From an uncultured Clostridia bacterium (GTDB lineage: Bacteria; Bacillota; Clostridia; TANB77; CAG-508), in assembly GCA_947628825.1 (NCBI GenBank), contig CANRBH010000006.1, positions 1 to 51,465 on the forward strand: a stretch of 51,465 nucleotides of DNA, read 5' to 3'. Of the stretch, positions 35,518 to 45,108 are shown piece after piece. The position numbers and the translations under genes are program-made. Under the pieces are notes generated by a model. It saw only the letters and a program-made list of their open reading frames with translations, searched no databases and had not been told where the DNA came from. Numbering within the stretch: the stretch's first letter is position 1; every line of letters begins with the position of its first letter.

Positions 35518-36141
35518 TTAATCTAAACTTGCATAAGCAACAAATCTCTTCGTTGCATGTCCTATACTGTTAATAGGATGGCAGGTAAATAACATCAATA
35601 CTTCTTTGTCTTTTTGTATTGGAACTGAATCAAAATCGTTCATTGGAATAATTTTTGTATCATATACTGTATATGTGTAATTACCATAGGAAGTATCTAT
35701 TTTTATTTTTGTACCAAGTTCTATTTCATGTAATCTTCTTAAAAAGCCTGATGTGTTGTGAGCCATACACAAAATAGATCCTCCTTCTCCTGGAAAATAT
35801 CCCATTGCAGATTGTCCTGCTCCATATCTTAACACAGAAAGAGTATCTCCATAATAAAGTGGTAACTTAACATCTAATGCATCTATTGTAAGTGTTGCAT
35901 ATCTTGTTCCGTACTCAGGATAATTTTCTAATTTATTATGTTCTAAATCTAGTTTTACTTCACTTTGAATTTTTTTACTTGTATCTATCGACACCATGTT
36001 AATTAGCGATATTGCCCTGCTAATTGGCGCAGAAAAGAATATTGTTATAACTAATACTATTAAAAAAACATATATAAAAGCAACTACAGTGTTACCGATA
36101 GTTGCTTTCATAATAGTATTATTTTTTTCTCTCTTATGCAT
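35518..36141 (-). CDS. Sortase, class D-like
   Basis: A 207-residue transpeptidase with an N-terminal membrane anchor (about 15-40) and an external beta-barrel. The catalytic set is visible: His in LCMAHNTSG, Cys in LMLFTCHPI and Arg in ATKRFVAY. The sequence LPLYYGDTLSVLRYGAGQ is typical of class D. It should cut a C-terminal sorting signal and attach the protein to the wall. The start overlaps the end of the preceding gene, which has an LAQTG motif, so that protein is the likely main substrate; the MPQTG protein at 6.1 kb is another. A second ATG at 36111 is possible but has a poorer site. Confidence 0.9.
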   Translation of the reverse strand: MHKREKNNTIMKATIGNTVVAFIYVFLIVLVITIFFSAPISRAISLINMVSIDTSKKIQSEVKLDLEHNKLENYPEYGTRYATLTIDALDVKLPLYYGDTLSVLRYGAGQSAMGYFPGEGGSILCMAHNTSGFLRRLHEIELGTKIKIDTSYGNYTYTVYDTKIIPMNDFDSVPIQKDKEVLMLFTCHPINSIGHATKRFVAYASLD

Positions 36142-36658
36142 TAGCTTTAGCCTTATTTACTACAACTGTTGCAGCAACGGCAATAACTGCTACTACAGCT
36201 AATCCAGCAAATACTAAATTGTTGCTTCCTGTTTGTGCTAAATTTGTATTGTATGATACAGGAACTACTAATTTTCCATCTTTGTAAACATCAAGAGCTT
36301 TGTTTGTGTAGTCAGGAACTACTTCTAATCCAGCAATTTCAGCTGCAGCTTGTGCATCTTTTAATAATTCATCTTTGTCAGCTTTATCTAATTTAGAAGT
36401 ATCATAGTTAACTTCAGCAAGTTTAGCGTCAACAGCATCTAAGTATTCTTGAATATCAGCAACTTTAGTTTCATCTAATTCACCAGCAGCCTCGAATACT
36501 TTGTCGATTTCTGCAGTATAACTTCTTTCTAAGTTAAGTTTCTTTACTAATGCCTCAACATTTGCTTTTAAGTCTGCCTTTGTAGCTGCGCTAACTACTG
36601 TAGCTGCTACTAATAATACAATAAGTACTAACATTGATAGTTTTGCTATTTTTTTCAT
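36134..36658 (-). CDS. Secreted surface protein with LAQTG sorting-type end
   Basis: A 174-residue protein with a signal peptide (1-25, cleavage near VVSAATK). An acidic helical domain of about 115 residues follows (LKANVEALVKKLNLERSY, VADIQEYLDAVDAKLAEV). The C-terminus is NLAQTG, a hydrophobic helix and a short basic tail. I do not recognise the folded part. Codon use is richer in GCT/GCA alanine than its neighbours, as for an abundant product. It is the first gene after a good promoter and overlaps the sortase start by 8 bases, indicating coupled expression of substrate and enzyme. Confidence 0.8.
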   Translation of the reverse strand: MKKIAKLSMLVLIVLLVAATVVSAATKADLKANVEALVKKLNLERSYTAEIDKVFEAAGELDETKVADIQEYLDAVDAKLAEVNYDTSKLDKADKDELLKDAQAAAEIAGLEVVPDYTNKALDVYKDGKLVVPVSYNTNLAQTGSNNLVFAGLAVVAVIAVAATVVVNKAKANA

Positions 36659-36692
36659 ATTTTTTTCTTCCTTTCTTTAAATTTATAGTTCT

Positions 36693-36721
36693 ATTTTAGC
36701 ATTTAGTATTTTATAAGTCAA
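36693..36721 (-). promoter_or_regulatory. Promoter of the surface protein-sortase operon
   Basis: Minus-strand TTGACT, 17 bases, TAAAAT, about 35 bases before the start at 36658, with AAAGGA as ribosome site. Confidence 0.6.
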
Positions 36722-36730
36722 GTACTTTTT

Positions 36731-37690
36731 TCAATTTTTTTCTATTAATTTTTCTTCAATAATATATCTAGGTCTCTTTTTTACTTCTAACTGAATTTTT
36801 CCTATATATTCACCAATTATTCCAAGTGACAATAAAATAATTCCAGTTAATACCCACATATTTAATATTATAAATGTGATTCCAGAAATAGCTGTTCCAC
36901 ATAAATTAATAATTAATGTGACTAATAGAGAAACTATACTAATTGCAAATAATAACATTCCTATAACAGTTATTAAACGTAATGGAGCTATACTAAAAGA
37001 GATTATTCCATCCATAGCAAAATTCATCATTTTCTTAAAATTGAATTTTGACTTACCTGCTTTTCTTTCTCCACGATCATAATAAGCTATAGCTGTTTTA
37101 TAACCTAATTGTGGAATCATTCCTCTTAAAAATATATTTGTTTCACTAAATTGTGCTAAAGTGTCTAAAGCAACTTTACTTAATAACCTACATTCAGAAT
37201 GATTTACAATCATTTCTACACCAATGAAATTCATAAATCTATAAAATGCACTTGCCGTAATTCTTTTTAAAAATGGATCGCTTTTTCTAGAGCTTCTAAC
37301 ACCATATACTATTTCTGCACCATTATCATACTCTTCTAACATTTTATCAATAACATTAACATCATCTTGCAAATCAGCCTCAATACATATAGCCATATCT
37401 GCATTTTCTCTTGCAAACATTAATCCAGCATATAATGCATTTTGGCTTCCTTTATTATGAGAAAGTTTAATTCCTTGAAACATTTTATCATTATTATAAA
37501 AACTTGTTATTAATTCCCATGTTTTATCTTTTGAGCCATCGTCTACGAACAAAATTTTACTCTTTTTAGATATTTTGTTGTCCTTAATAAGAGTTTTCAT
37601 TTTTTCATATAACGCCTTGCTAGTTATGTTTAATACTTCTTCTTCATTATAACAAGGTACAACTAAATATAAAATATTATCTCTTTTCAT
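36731..37690 (-). CDS. Polyprenyl-phosphate glycosyltransferase, GtrB/DPM1-like GT2
   Basis: A GT2 enzyme with LVVPCYNEEEVLNIT at the start, ILFVDDGSKDKTW, ICIEADLQDD with the metal-binding Asp pair, and two C-terminal membrane helices (VIGMLLFAISIVSLLV, MWVLTGIILLSLGIIGEY). It makes a lipid-phosphate sugar on the cytoplasmic face for later transfer outside. No GtrA flippase or GtrC transferase lies beside it. The second ATG (37690) is chosen over the first (37696) because AAAGGA would otherwise be too close. It lies between recG and the sortase group, with 53 bases to recG. Confidence 0.9.
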   Translation of the reverse strand: MKRDNILYLVVPCYNEEEVLNITSKALYEKMKTLIKDNKISKKSKILFVDDGSKDKTWELITSFYNNDKMFQGIKLSHNKGSQNALYAGLMFARENADMAICIEADLQDDVNVIDKMLEEYDNGAEIVYGVRSSRKSDPFLKRITASAFYRFMNFIGVEMIVNHSECRLLSKVALDTLAQFSETNIFLRGMIPQLGYKTAIAYYDRGERKAGKSKFNFKKMMNFAMDGIISFSIAPLRLITVIGMLLFAISIVSLLVTLIINLCGTAISGITFIILNMWVLTGIILLSLGIIGEYIGKIQLEVKKRPRYIIEEKLIEKN

Positions 37691-37748
37691 TTTCATTCCT
37701 TTCGTTTTTGTCTAAAGTATATAGTAACCTATAATTTTTAAATTTTTC

Positions 37749-39809
37749 TTATATTGTTAATTCTGCTTTTGTTGTAAATCTTTTCTTAACTAATATATTT
37801 AACAATTTATTTTCTTCTTTTTCTAAATATAAATCTTGACTAATAATTTGCATTGCTAATGATTGTACTTCTTTTAGAGTTTCCATATCTTGAAATAGAT
37901 TTGCTATTTTAAATTCTGGTATTCCATGTTGTTTTGTTCCAAAAAAGTCTCCAGAACCTCTTAATTCTAAATCCTTTTCTGCTATAACAAAACCATTATC
38001 AGTTTTTGTCATAATTTCCATTCTTTCTCTTATTAAATCATTTCCACCATTACATTTTAATATACAATAAGATTCATATTCTCCTCTTCCAACTCTTCCT
38101 CTTAATTGATGTAATTGTGCTAAACCAAATCTTTCTGCATTTTCTATTATCATTAAACTTGCATTTGGAACGTCCACACCTACTTCTATAACTGTTGTTG
38201 ATACTAAAATGTCTATTTCACCATTCTTAAATCTTTCCATTATTTCATCTTTTTCTTTTGCTTTCATTTTACCATGCAAAACTTCGACTTTATAATCTTT
38301 AAAAATTTCATTTTTATATTCTTCACCAAGTTCAACTGCAGATTTTAATTTTGGTGCATCTGGATCATCTGATTCTTCTACTAATGGACAAACTACATAA
38401 CATTGTCTTCCTTTGTCTATTTCCTTTTTTACAAATTCATTTATTCTTGGTTCTAATTTTCTCGATACTGCAAAAGTTTCAACATGTTTTCTATTTGGTG
38501 GCAATTCATCAATTATTGATATATCCAAATCTCCATATAAAATAAGTGCTAAGGTTCTTGGTATTGGAGTCGCTGTCATTACTAATACATCAGGATTTTT
38601 TCCTTTTGCAATTATAGAACTTCTTTGCTTTACACCAAATCTGTGTTGCTCATCTGTTACTACAAATCCTAGATTTTTAAATGTTACATTTTCTTCTAAT
38701 AAAGCATGTGTACCTATTACAATATCTACTTCTCCATTTTCAATTTTTTCTAATGCTAATCTTTTTTGTTTAGCTGTCATACCACCAACTAAACCTTCAC
38801 ATTTTATTCCATACTTTCCTAATATTTTTTCAAAATTAGTAAGATGCTGTTTTGCTAAAATCATTGTCGGAGCAAGTATTGCTACTTGATATCCACTCTT
38901 TACTGCTTTATATGCTGCTATCATTGCAACTATGGTTTTACCAGAGCCAACATCACCTTGTAACAACCTATTCATTGGCTTTTCTTTTTCCATATCTTTG
39001 TCTATTTCTTCTAAGACACTAAGCTGTGCTTTAGTAAGTTTAAATGGTAAGTCATTTATTACATCTGACATATTTACATTTCTATCATATTTAATACCTT
39101 TTATCTCTTTTTCATTTTCACTTTTTAATCTTAATAAACCAAGTTGCATAGATAATAATTCATCAAATACCAATCTTTTTCTTGCTTTTCTAAAACTTTC
39201 AAAATCGTTTGGAAAATGAATTTGATTCATTGCTTCATTATATTCAATTAAATTATATTTATTTAAAATATATTCTGGCATTATTTCATTTAATTTACCA
39301 GCTAAAGTCAATCCGTTTTGTATAGCCTTTCTAATATCACTTGCTCTGATATCATATGTTAGTGGATATACTGGAATTATTTTTCCTGTATTATTATTTT
39401 TTTCTATAATATCAAAGACTGGAGAATTAAGCTCCCTTACTCCATTTTTTATAGTTATCTTTCCAAAAAATCTATATTTTTCTCCTCTTTTTATTTGAGT
39501 TTTTATATATGGTTGATTAAACCAAGTTATCATACAAGTATCTGTTTCATCTTTTACAATCAGCTTTTCTATACTCTTATATCTACCAAGCATTCTTAAA
39601 TTAATATTTGAAACAGCTACCGCTTCAATAGAGCATTTTTCTCCATCTTGAACATCTGCTATATTTTTGATTATACTTCTATCTTCATAATCTCTTGGAT
39701 AATATGTAATTAAATCTTCTAATGTGTATATTCCAAGCTTATTTAAACTCCTTGCTCTAGCTGGTCCTACACCTTTTACATATTGAACTTCTTTTTTTAA
39801 ATCAATCAT
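37749..39809 (-). CDS. recG: ATP-dependent DNA helicase RecG
   Basis: Branch-migration helicase that reverses stalled replication forks and processes Holliday junctions. The N-terminal wedge domain has VKGVGPARARSLNKLGI. Helicase motifs follow: LLQGDVGSGKTIVAMIA (I), ILAPTMILAKQH (Ia), TDEQHRFGVKQR (II, DEQH), VMTATPIPRTLAL (III), LVSTTVIEVGVDVPNA and QLHQLRGRVGRGEYES (V/VI). The longest frame begins at 39866, but the ATG of MIDLKKEVQYV at 39809 has GGAG six bases before it, giving 686 residues, the usual size. Confidence 0.97.
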   Translation of the reverse strand: MIDLKKEVQYVKGVGPARARSLNKLGIYTLEDLITYYPRDYEDRSIIKNIADVQDGEKCSIEAVAVSNINLRMLGRYKSIEKLIVKDETDTCMITWFNQPYIKTQIKRGEKYRFFGKITIKNGVRELNSPVFDIIEKNNNTGKIIPVYPLTYDIRASDIRKAIQNGLTLAGKLNEIMPEYILNKYNLIEYNEAMNQIHFPNDFESFRKARKRLVFDELLSMQLGLLRLKSENEKEIKGIKYDRNVNMSDVINDLPFKLTKAQLSVLEEIDKDMEKEKPMNRLLQGDVGSGKTIVAMIAAYKAVKSGYQVAILAPTMILAKQHLTNFEKILGKYGIKCEGLVGGMTAKQKRLALEKIENGEVDIVIGTHALLEENVTFKNLGFVVTDEQHRFGVKQRSSIIAKGKNPDVLVMTATPIPRTLALILYGDLDISIIDELPPNRKHVETFAVSRKLEPRINEFVKKEIDKGRQCYVVCPLVEESDDPDAPKLKSAVELGEEYKNEIFKDYKVEVLHGKMKAKEKDEIMERFKNGEIDILVSTTVIEVGVDVPNASLMIIENAERFGLAQLHQLRGRVGRGEYESYCILKCNGGNDLIRERMEIMTKTDNGFVIAEKDLELRGSGDFFGTKQHGIPEFKIANLFQDMETLKEVQSLAMQIISQDLYLEKEENKLLNILVKKRFTTKAELTI

Positions 39810-39973
39810 TATTTTCTCCATATTATTTGTTTTCTTCATTATATTATAAGATACCACATTTTTCAAGTATAAATATTAACTCTTTATTTTTTACTACTTT
39901 AAAATATCTATTTTGAACCTATAAAATATTTCCTGTTTAAATTTTACATTTATGTTACATTTTTCTTTTTATA

Positions 39974-40002
39974 TTGTATATTATTTTCTTTTATTTTATA
40001 AT
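39974..40002 (+). promoter_or_regulatory. Promoter of the repeat-rich DUF2628-like gene
   Basis: TTGTAT, 17 bases, TATAAT on the plus strand, about 85 bases before the start at 40087. The remainder of the 277-base gap to recG shows no other signal I can support. Confidence 0.5.
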
Positions 40003-40086
40003 ATTTGTGTATTTATGTACGCAATAGGTTTATAGACATACCCTTTTTAAAAGTCTAAATATCTATTTTAAGGAGATTAAATAAAA

Positions 40087-42105
40087 ATGGACGAAAATAA
40101 TTTAAATCCAAATGGAGAAAATAATAATTCCTTACAGGGAAATGATCCATATAATATGAATTCTAATCCTTATCAAAATTCAGATCCTTATGCTAGTATG
40201 AATCCTGACTTTAACCAAAACTCAGACCCTTATGCTAGTATGAATCCTGATTTTAATCAAAGCTCAGGCCCTTATGCTAGTATGAATTCTGATGTTAATG
40301 CAGGATTAGATAATTCTCAAGCCCAGCCAACAAGCAATATAAACGATTTTGATGATAGTAATCAAATATTAAATCCTATATTAAATCAAAGTTTGCCTAA
40401 TGATAATAATAATCAAGTAGAAGCTGTAACTGATTCTGCTCCTACATTACCTGGACAAGATTTTGATAATCCTCAAGTTGATACTAATATGAATTATCAA
40501 GATGGCAATAACTTTGCTGACCCTAATATGAATTATCAAGATAATAATAACTTTGTTGACCCTAATATGAATTATCAAGATAACAACAATTTGGCTGACC
40601 CTAATATGAATTATCAAGATAATAATAACTTTGTTGACCCTAATATGAATTATCAAGATAACAACAATTTGGCTGACCCTAATATGAATTATCAAGATGG
40701 CAACAACTTTGCTGATCCTAATATGAATTATCAAGATGGCAACAACTTTGCTGACCCTAATATGAATTATCAAGATAACAACAACTTTGCTGACCCTAAT
40801 ATGAATTATCAAGATAACAACAACTTCGTTGATCCTAATTTGAATAATAATCAAAATTTTAATCAAAACTTTGGAAATAATAATGCATCTAGTGATTATA
40901 ATATGGATTTTGTTAAAGCTTGGATGGGAGCCTTGTATGACAAAGCACATTCAAAGAAATTTAATTGGTGTGCAGCTATATTTGGTGAAATATATTTATT
41001 ATATAGAAAAATGTATCTAACAGGAAGCTTACTTGCAGTATTAAGAATTTTGCTTTTCTTTCTAACAGTATTCTTACTTACTAAAGTTGGAATTGCGTCT
41101 CTTGCATTATTTTCTGTTATAGGTTTAGCATTTTTCCTTGGTTGCGGTTTTGGATTTTACCCATTATATAGAAATTTTGTAAAAAACAAATTAAATAAGC
41201 TAAAGCAATCAACACCTGATAATTCTCAATTAGTTAACTTAGCTTCTCAAAAAGGAAATACTTCTGTAATTGCTGTAATTATATATTGTGTTGTTGTTCC
41301 TATTATAGAATCTTCTTTATTAGCTATACTTGCAACTGCTAAAATTATAGATTTTACTTTAGGCTTTATTGGCTCTAACGATGATATAAAAAATGAAATA
41401 ATTAATGAAATTGAAGAAGATTTTGATTATCAAATATTAGAATTTACTGATGGATATAGTATTGAATATGATGCACTTACATGGTTCTATAACGAAGATG
41501 ATCAAACATTGACTAAAGGTGATTATGTGTTAGCATATTCAGGTCAATCTGTAAAAGATATCAAATCAGTATATAATCTTGATGTTACAAATGCTAATGA
41601 TAGATCTACTTTACTAAATTCATTAGTTACAAATTTCCAATCACAAGCTGCTTCACTTAATCTATCTGTTCAATCAGGAACAAGTAATTTTGTTACTGGA
41701 ACATCTGTACCTAATGTATATTATTCATATATTGATGTAGAATCAGAAAATGCTATTACTAGATACTACTTAATTCTACTTCCAGAAGATGATATATTAT
41801 TTCAATTTACTCTTAATGTAACTGATACTACTGTTGATAATATAACAAATGCTGATGTAATTTCAATTTTAACAAGTGCTACTAAAGATGAAGATTTAGA
41901 TGATACTAATACTACAGGTGAAGAACAATCTAATGATAACACAGTAACCAATGAAACTAATATTGATGCTAATGAAGTAGAAAACAACGTTACTGTTAAT
42001 GAGGTAAATGATGTATCAGATAATTCTGTCGCTAATAATGAAGTAGTTTCAAACGTTGTAAATGAAAATACTACTAATTCAGATTTAGGAGAATTTTTAA
42101 GATAA
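40087..42105 (+). CDS. Repeat-rich membrane protein with DUF2628-like region
   Basis: A 672-residue protein in four parts. Residues 1-260 are Asn/Gln/Asp-rich and disordered, with three 14-residue units (DPYASMNPDFNQ) and about nine 13-residue units (FADPNMNYQDNNN). Residues about 275-380 hold a DUF2628-like segment: KAWMGALYDKAHSKKFNWC, then helices around SLLAVLRILLFFLTVFL and FFLGCGFGFYPLYRNFV. A further helix lies near 395-415. A beta-rich external domain (about 430-600) ends in an acidic Asn/Val tail. The role is unknown; the N-terminal part should be cytoplasmic. AAGGAG precedes the start at slightly long spacing, and a strong terminator follows. Confidence 0.8.
   Translation: MDENNLNPNGENNNSLQGNDPYNMNSNPYQNSDPYASMNPDFNQNSDPYASMNPDFNQSSGPYASMNSDVNAGLDNSQAQPTSNINDFDDSNQILNPILNQSLPNDNNNQVEAVTDSAPTLPGQDFDNPQVDTNMNYQDGNNFADPNMNYQDNNNFVDPNMNYQDNNNLADPNMNYQDNNNFVDPNMNYQDNNNLADPNMNYQDGNNFADPNMNYQDGNNFADPNMNYQDNNNFADPNMNYQDNNNFVDPNLNNNQNFNQNFGNNNASSDYNMDFVKAWMGALYDKAHSKKFNWCAAIFGEIYLLYRKMYLTGSLLAVLRILLFFLTVFLLTKVGIASLALFSVIGLAFFLGCGFGFYPLYRNFVKNKLNKLKQSTPDNSQLVNLASQKGNTSVIAVIIYCVVVPIIESSLLAILATAKIIDFTLGFIGSNDDIKNEIINEIEEDFDYQILEFTDGYSIEYDALTWFYNEDDQTLTKGDYVLAYSGQSVKDIKSVYNLDVTNANDRSTLLNSLVTNFQSQAASLNLSVQSGTSNFVTGTSVPNVYYSYIDVESENAITRYYLILLPEDDILFQFTLNVTDTTVDNITNADVISILTSATKDEDLDDTNTTGEEQSNDNTVTNETNIDANEVENNVTVNEVNDVSDNSVANNEVVSNVVNENTTNSDLGEFLR
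40180..40305 (+). repeat. Three 42-base tandem units in the same gene
   Basis: Units at 40180, 40222 and 40264 encode SDPYASMNPDFNQN and variants. The first two are almost identical; the third is diverged. Confidence 0.8.
40501..40851 (+). repeat. Nine 39-base tandem units
   Basis: Unit starts are every 39 bases from 40501 to 40813; each encodes D(N/G)NN(F/L)(A/V)DPNMNYQ, and the last copy is degenerate. Units 2 and 4, and 3 and 5, match each other, suggesting a doubled 78-base step. Confidence 0.9.
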
Positions 42106-42120
42106 TAAAAAAATAACTAT

Positions 42121-42168
42121 AACAAGATTTTCAGTCAATTTATTGGTTTGAAAATCTTGTTTTTTATT
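42121..42168 (+). terminator. Terminator after the repeat-rich gene
   Basis: A 13-base perfect stem, AACAAGATTTTCA with TGAAAATCTTGTT, followed by TTTTTATTTTT on the plus strand. Confidence 0.85.
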
Positions 42169-42212
42169 TTTATGTAAAATGTCTGCAATTATTGTTTTTA
42201 TACAAAAAATCA

Positions 42213-42241
42213 TTGTCAAATTAAATATTTTGGTATATAAT
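42213..42241 (+). promoter_or_regulatory. Promoter of asnS
   Basis: TTGTCA, 17 bases, TATAAT, about 75 bases before the ATG. The leader is too short for a T-box, and no T-box specifier stem or antiterminator was seen. Confidence 0.6.
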
Positions 42242-42316
42242 TGGTAATATTAGTTTAGAAAAAAGCGTTAGATTGAAAGATTTATTTTTAGTCAAACAAG
42301 AAAGGAATGATTTTTT

Positions 42317-43708
42317 ATGGATTATACTTTAGTAAAAGATTTATATAGAAATACAGATAAGTATATTGGACAAGAAGTTACTGTTAGCGGTTGGGTTAAA
42401 ACTATGCGTAACTCAAAAGTTTTTGGTTTCATTGAATTAAATGATGGAACTTTCTTTAGTAACGTTCAAGTTGTTTTTGATGATAAATTAAGTAATTTTT
42501 CAGAAGTTTGTAAATTGACTATCAGTTCTTCAATTATTGTAACTGGAGATTTAGTTAAAACTGAAAATGCAAAACAAGCTTTTGAAATTCATGCTAAAAA
42601 CATTGAAATATATAAATTATCTGATACAGATTATCCTATTCAAAAAAAGAATACAAGTTTTGAATTTTTAAGAACTATTGCACATTTACGCCCTAGAACA
42701 AATACTTTTAATGCTGTTTTTAGAGTTCGTAGCTTGCTTGCTTTTGCAATACACAAGTTCTTTCAAGAAAGAGGATTTGTATATGTTAATACTCCTTTAA
42801 TTACTGGAAGCGATTGTGAAGGTGCTGGTGAAATGTTTAATGTTTCATCTTTTGATTTTAATGATATTCCAAAAGATGAAAATGGAAATGTTGATTTTTC
42901 AAAAGATTTCTTTGGTAAAAATGCACATCTTACAGTAAGTGGCCAACTTGAAGGTGAAACTTATGCAGAAGCATTTAGAAATATATATACTTTTGGTCCA
43001 ACATTTAGAGCAGAAAATTCTAATACTGTAAAACATGCTGCTGAGTTCTGGATGATGGAACCTGAAATGTGTTTTGCTGACCTTTCTGATTGCTTAGATG
43101 TTGAAGAAGCAATGCTTAAATATGCTATATCTTATGTTTTAGAAAATGCTCCTGAAGAAATGGCTTTCTTTGATAAATTCATTGCTCCAGGATTACTAAA
43201 AAAATTACAGATAACTGTAAAAGAGCCTTTTGGTAGAATTACCTATACAGATGCAATAAAAGAATTAGAAAAATATAATGATGAATTTGAATATAAAGTT
43301 TCTTGGGGTGTTGATGTTCAAACAGAACATGAAAGATTTTTAAGTGAAAAAATATTTAAAAAACCTGTTTTTGTTACTGATTATCCAAAAGAAATAAAAG
43401 CTTTTTATATGAAGCAAAATCCTGATGGTAAAACAGTTGCTGCCGCTGACCTATTAGTTCCTGGTATTGGAGAACTAATTGGTGGTAGCCAAAGAGAGGA
43501 AGATATTTCAAAATTAACTACTAGAATGAAGGAATTAAATCTTGATGAAAAAGATTACTGGTGGTATTTAGATTTACGTAAATATGGTAGTGTTCCTCAC
43601 TCTGGTTTTGGTTTAGGATTTGAAAGATTTATGATGTATGTGACAGGAATGCAAAATATTCGTGATGTTATACCTTATCCACGTACACCAAAAAATTGTG
43701 AATTTTAG
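42317..43708 (+). CDS. asnS: Asparagine--tRNA ligase
   Basis: A class IIb aminoacyl-tRNA synthetase of 463 residues that charges tRNA-Asn. The N-terminal OB-fold anticodon domain has [23 protein letters not shown]. Class II motifs follow: motif 2 as [25 protein letters not shown] and motif 3 as [15 protein letters not shown], with [18 protein letters not shown] between them. EMCFADLSD places it with AsnRS rather than AspRS. It is a single-gene unit with its own promoter and a shared bidirectional terminator. The start is preceded by AAAGGA. Confidence 0.97.
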   Translation: MDYTLVKDLYRNTDKYIGQEVTVSGWVKTMRNSKVFGFIELNDGTFFSNVQVVFDDKLSNFSEVCKLTISSSIIVTGDLVKTENAKQAFEIHAKNIEIYKLSDTDYPIQKKNTSFEFLRTIAHLRPRTNTFNAVFRVRSLLAFAIHKFFQERGFVYVNTPLITGSDCEGAGEMFNVSSFDFNDIPKDENGNVDFSKDFFGKNAHLTVSGQLEGETYAEAFRNIYTFGPTFRAENSNTVKHAAEFWMMEPEMCFADLSDCLDVEEAMLKYAISYVLENAPEEMAFFDKFIAPGLLKKLQITVKEPFGRITYTDAIKELEKYNDEFEYKVSWGVDVQTEHERFLSEKIFKKPVFVTDYPKEIKAFYMKQNPDGKTVAAADLLVPGIGELIGGSQREEDISKLTTRMKELNLDEKDYWWYLDLRKYGSVPHSGFGLGFERFMMYVTGMQNIRDVIPYPRTPKNCEF

Positions 43709-43762
43709 TATGAAAGAAAATCATATATAAAATATAATAATTTAGGTATTTTATATATCCAA

Positions 43763-43802
43763 AAAACAAAGATGTTTTAATTACTTAAGACATCTTTGTT
43801 TT
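43763..43802. terminator. Bidirectional terminator between asnS and the alcohol dehydrogenase gene
   Basis: A 13-base stem, AAAACAAAGATGT with ACATCTTTGTTTT. A T-run lies on the right for plus-strand transcripts and an A-run on the left serves minus-strand ones. Confidence 0.8.
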
Positions 43803-43875
43803 GCTTTTATTATATTATAACTTATTTTTATTCTTATATTTTATTGTTTTTTATAATTTCTATTATTTTTGAATC

Positions 43876-45039
43876 TTACAAATTATAAGCTTTATTGTAA
43901 AGTTCGATAAAATCTTCTTTAGTTACTTCTCTTGGATTTCCCGGTTTACATGGATCTTCCATTGCTTTTTCTGCAAGCATTTCAAAGTCTTCTTTCTTTA
44001 CTCCTATATCCTTTATTGTTTGAGTAATACCTACATCATAAGATAAATTTCTTAAACACTCACAAAATGTTTTGATTACTTCCTCTTTAGTAAATTCTTT
44101 TGCATCTATATGAAAAGCTTGTGTTAAAATTTCTCTAAAATCTTCATATACTACTTCTCCATTAAATTCCATAACTGTTGGAAGTAAAATTGCATTTGCT
44201 AATCCATGAGGAGTGTCATAAACTGCTCCTAATTGGTGAGCCATAGAATGAACTATTCCAAGACCAACATTTGAAAATGCCATTCCTGCTATATATTGTG
44301 CTAATCCTACTTTGTTTATTGCTTCTTGATTTCTTTCATTTACCGCTTCTGCTAGATTATCATAAATAAGCTCAATAGCTTTCATTGAAAACATTTGTGA
44401 CATTATATTTTTAGATTTTGTTATATATCCTTCTATTGCATGTGTTAATGCATCCATTCCTGTTGATGAAGCAACTGATTTTGGCATTGAAGCCATAAGC
44501 TCAGTATCTACTATTGCAATTATTGGTATGTCATGTTCATCAACACAAACCATTTTTATTTTTCTTTTTGGATCTGTTATAACATAATTTATTGTAACCT
44601 CAGCAGCAGTTCCTGCTGTTGTTGGAAGTGCTATAATTGGAAGTCCCTTATTTTTTGTATTTGATACTCCATTTAAAGAAACTATATCGCTCCTATCCGG
44701 GTTAGTCATAACTATACTTATACCCTTTGCAGTATCAATGCTTGAGCCTCCTCCTACTGCAACTATTAAATCAGCTTTACAATCTTTACAAACGCTTACA
44801 CCATCTAGTACATTTTCAATAGGTGGATTTGGTTTTACATCATGAAATACTGTGTATTTAATATTGTTAGCTTCTAATAAATCTGTAACTTTTTGACTTA
44901 CTCCAACTTTGTATAAATCTTCATCTGTAACAACTAATACACTTTTAAATCCTCTCTTTTTAATTTCATCTGGTAAAACTTTTCTGGCTCCTTCTCCAAA
45001 ATATGATGTTTCATTCAAAACAAATTTTTCAATATCCAT
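43876..45039 (-). CDS. Iron-containing alcohol dehydrogenase
   Basis: A 387-residue group III alcohol dehydrogenase. The Rossmann part holds VAVGGGSSIDTAKGISIV. The metal site is in MDALTHAIEGYITK (Asp, His) and GIVHSMAHQLGAVYDTPHG (His, His). Relatives reduce aldehydes such as butyraldehyde, lactaldehyde or 3-hydroxypropionaldehyde with NAD(P)H in fermentation; the substrate cannot be settled from sequence. It is the last gene of the minus-strand group, 69 bases after the FIST gene, with AAAGGA before the start. Confidence 0.93.
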   Translation of the reverse strand: MDIEKFVLNETSYFGEGARKVLPDEIKKRGFKSVLVVTDEDLYKVGVSQKVTDLLEANNIKYTVFHDVKPNPPIENVLDGVSVCKDCKADLIVAVGGGSSIDTAKGISIVMTNPDRSDIVSLNGVSNTKNKGLPIIALPTTAGTAAEVTINYVITDPKRKIKMVCVDEHDIPIIAIVDTELMASMPKSVASSTGMDALTHAIEGYITKSKNIMSQMFSMKAIELIYDNLAEAVNERNQEAINKVGLAQYIAGMAFSNVGLGIVHSMAHQLGAVYDTPHGLANAILLPTVMEFNGEVVYEDFREILTQAFHIDAKEFTKEEVIKTFCECLRNLSYDVGITQTIKDIGVKKEDFEMLAEKAMEDPCKPGNPREVTKEDFIELYNKAYNL

Positions 45040-45108
45040 ATTTTAAAATTCCTTTCTTTAACTTAGATTCTTAACTTTTAATTGCTCGTTTATTTCTTTA
45101 TTTTAAAA

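Noticed and set aside
40501..40851. Regular 39-base spacing first looked like a CRISPR array.
   Set aside because: There are no unique spacers; the units are contiguous and in frame inside a long coding sequence.
40447..40950. A 167-residue minus-strand frame across the repeats.
   Set aside because: It is the antisense shadow of the tandem repeats; it has only repeated Ile/Val strings and no ribosome site.
42106..42316. T-box riboswitch ahead of asnS.
   Set aside because: After the upstream terminator the leader is only about 75 bases from the likely transcription start, and no T-box sequence or specifier stem is seen.
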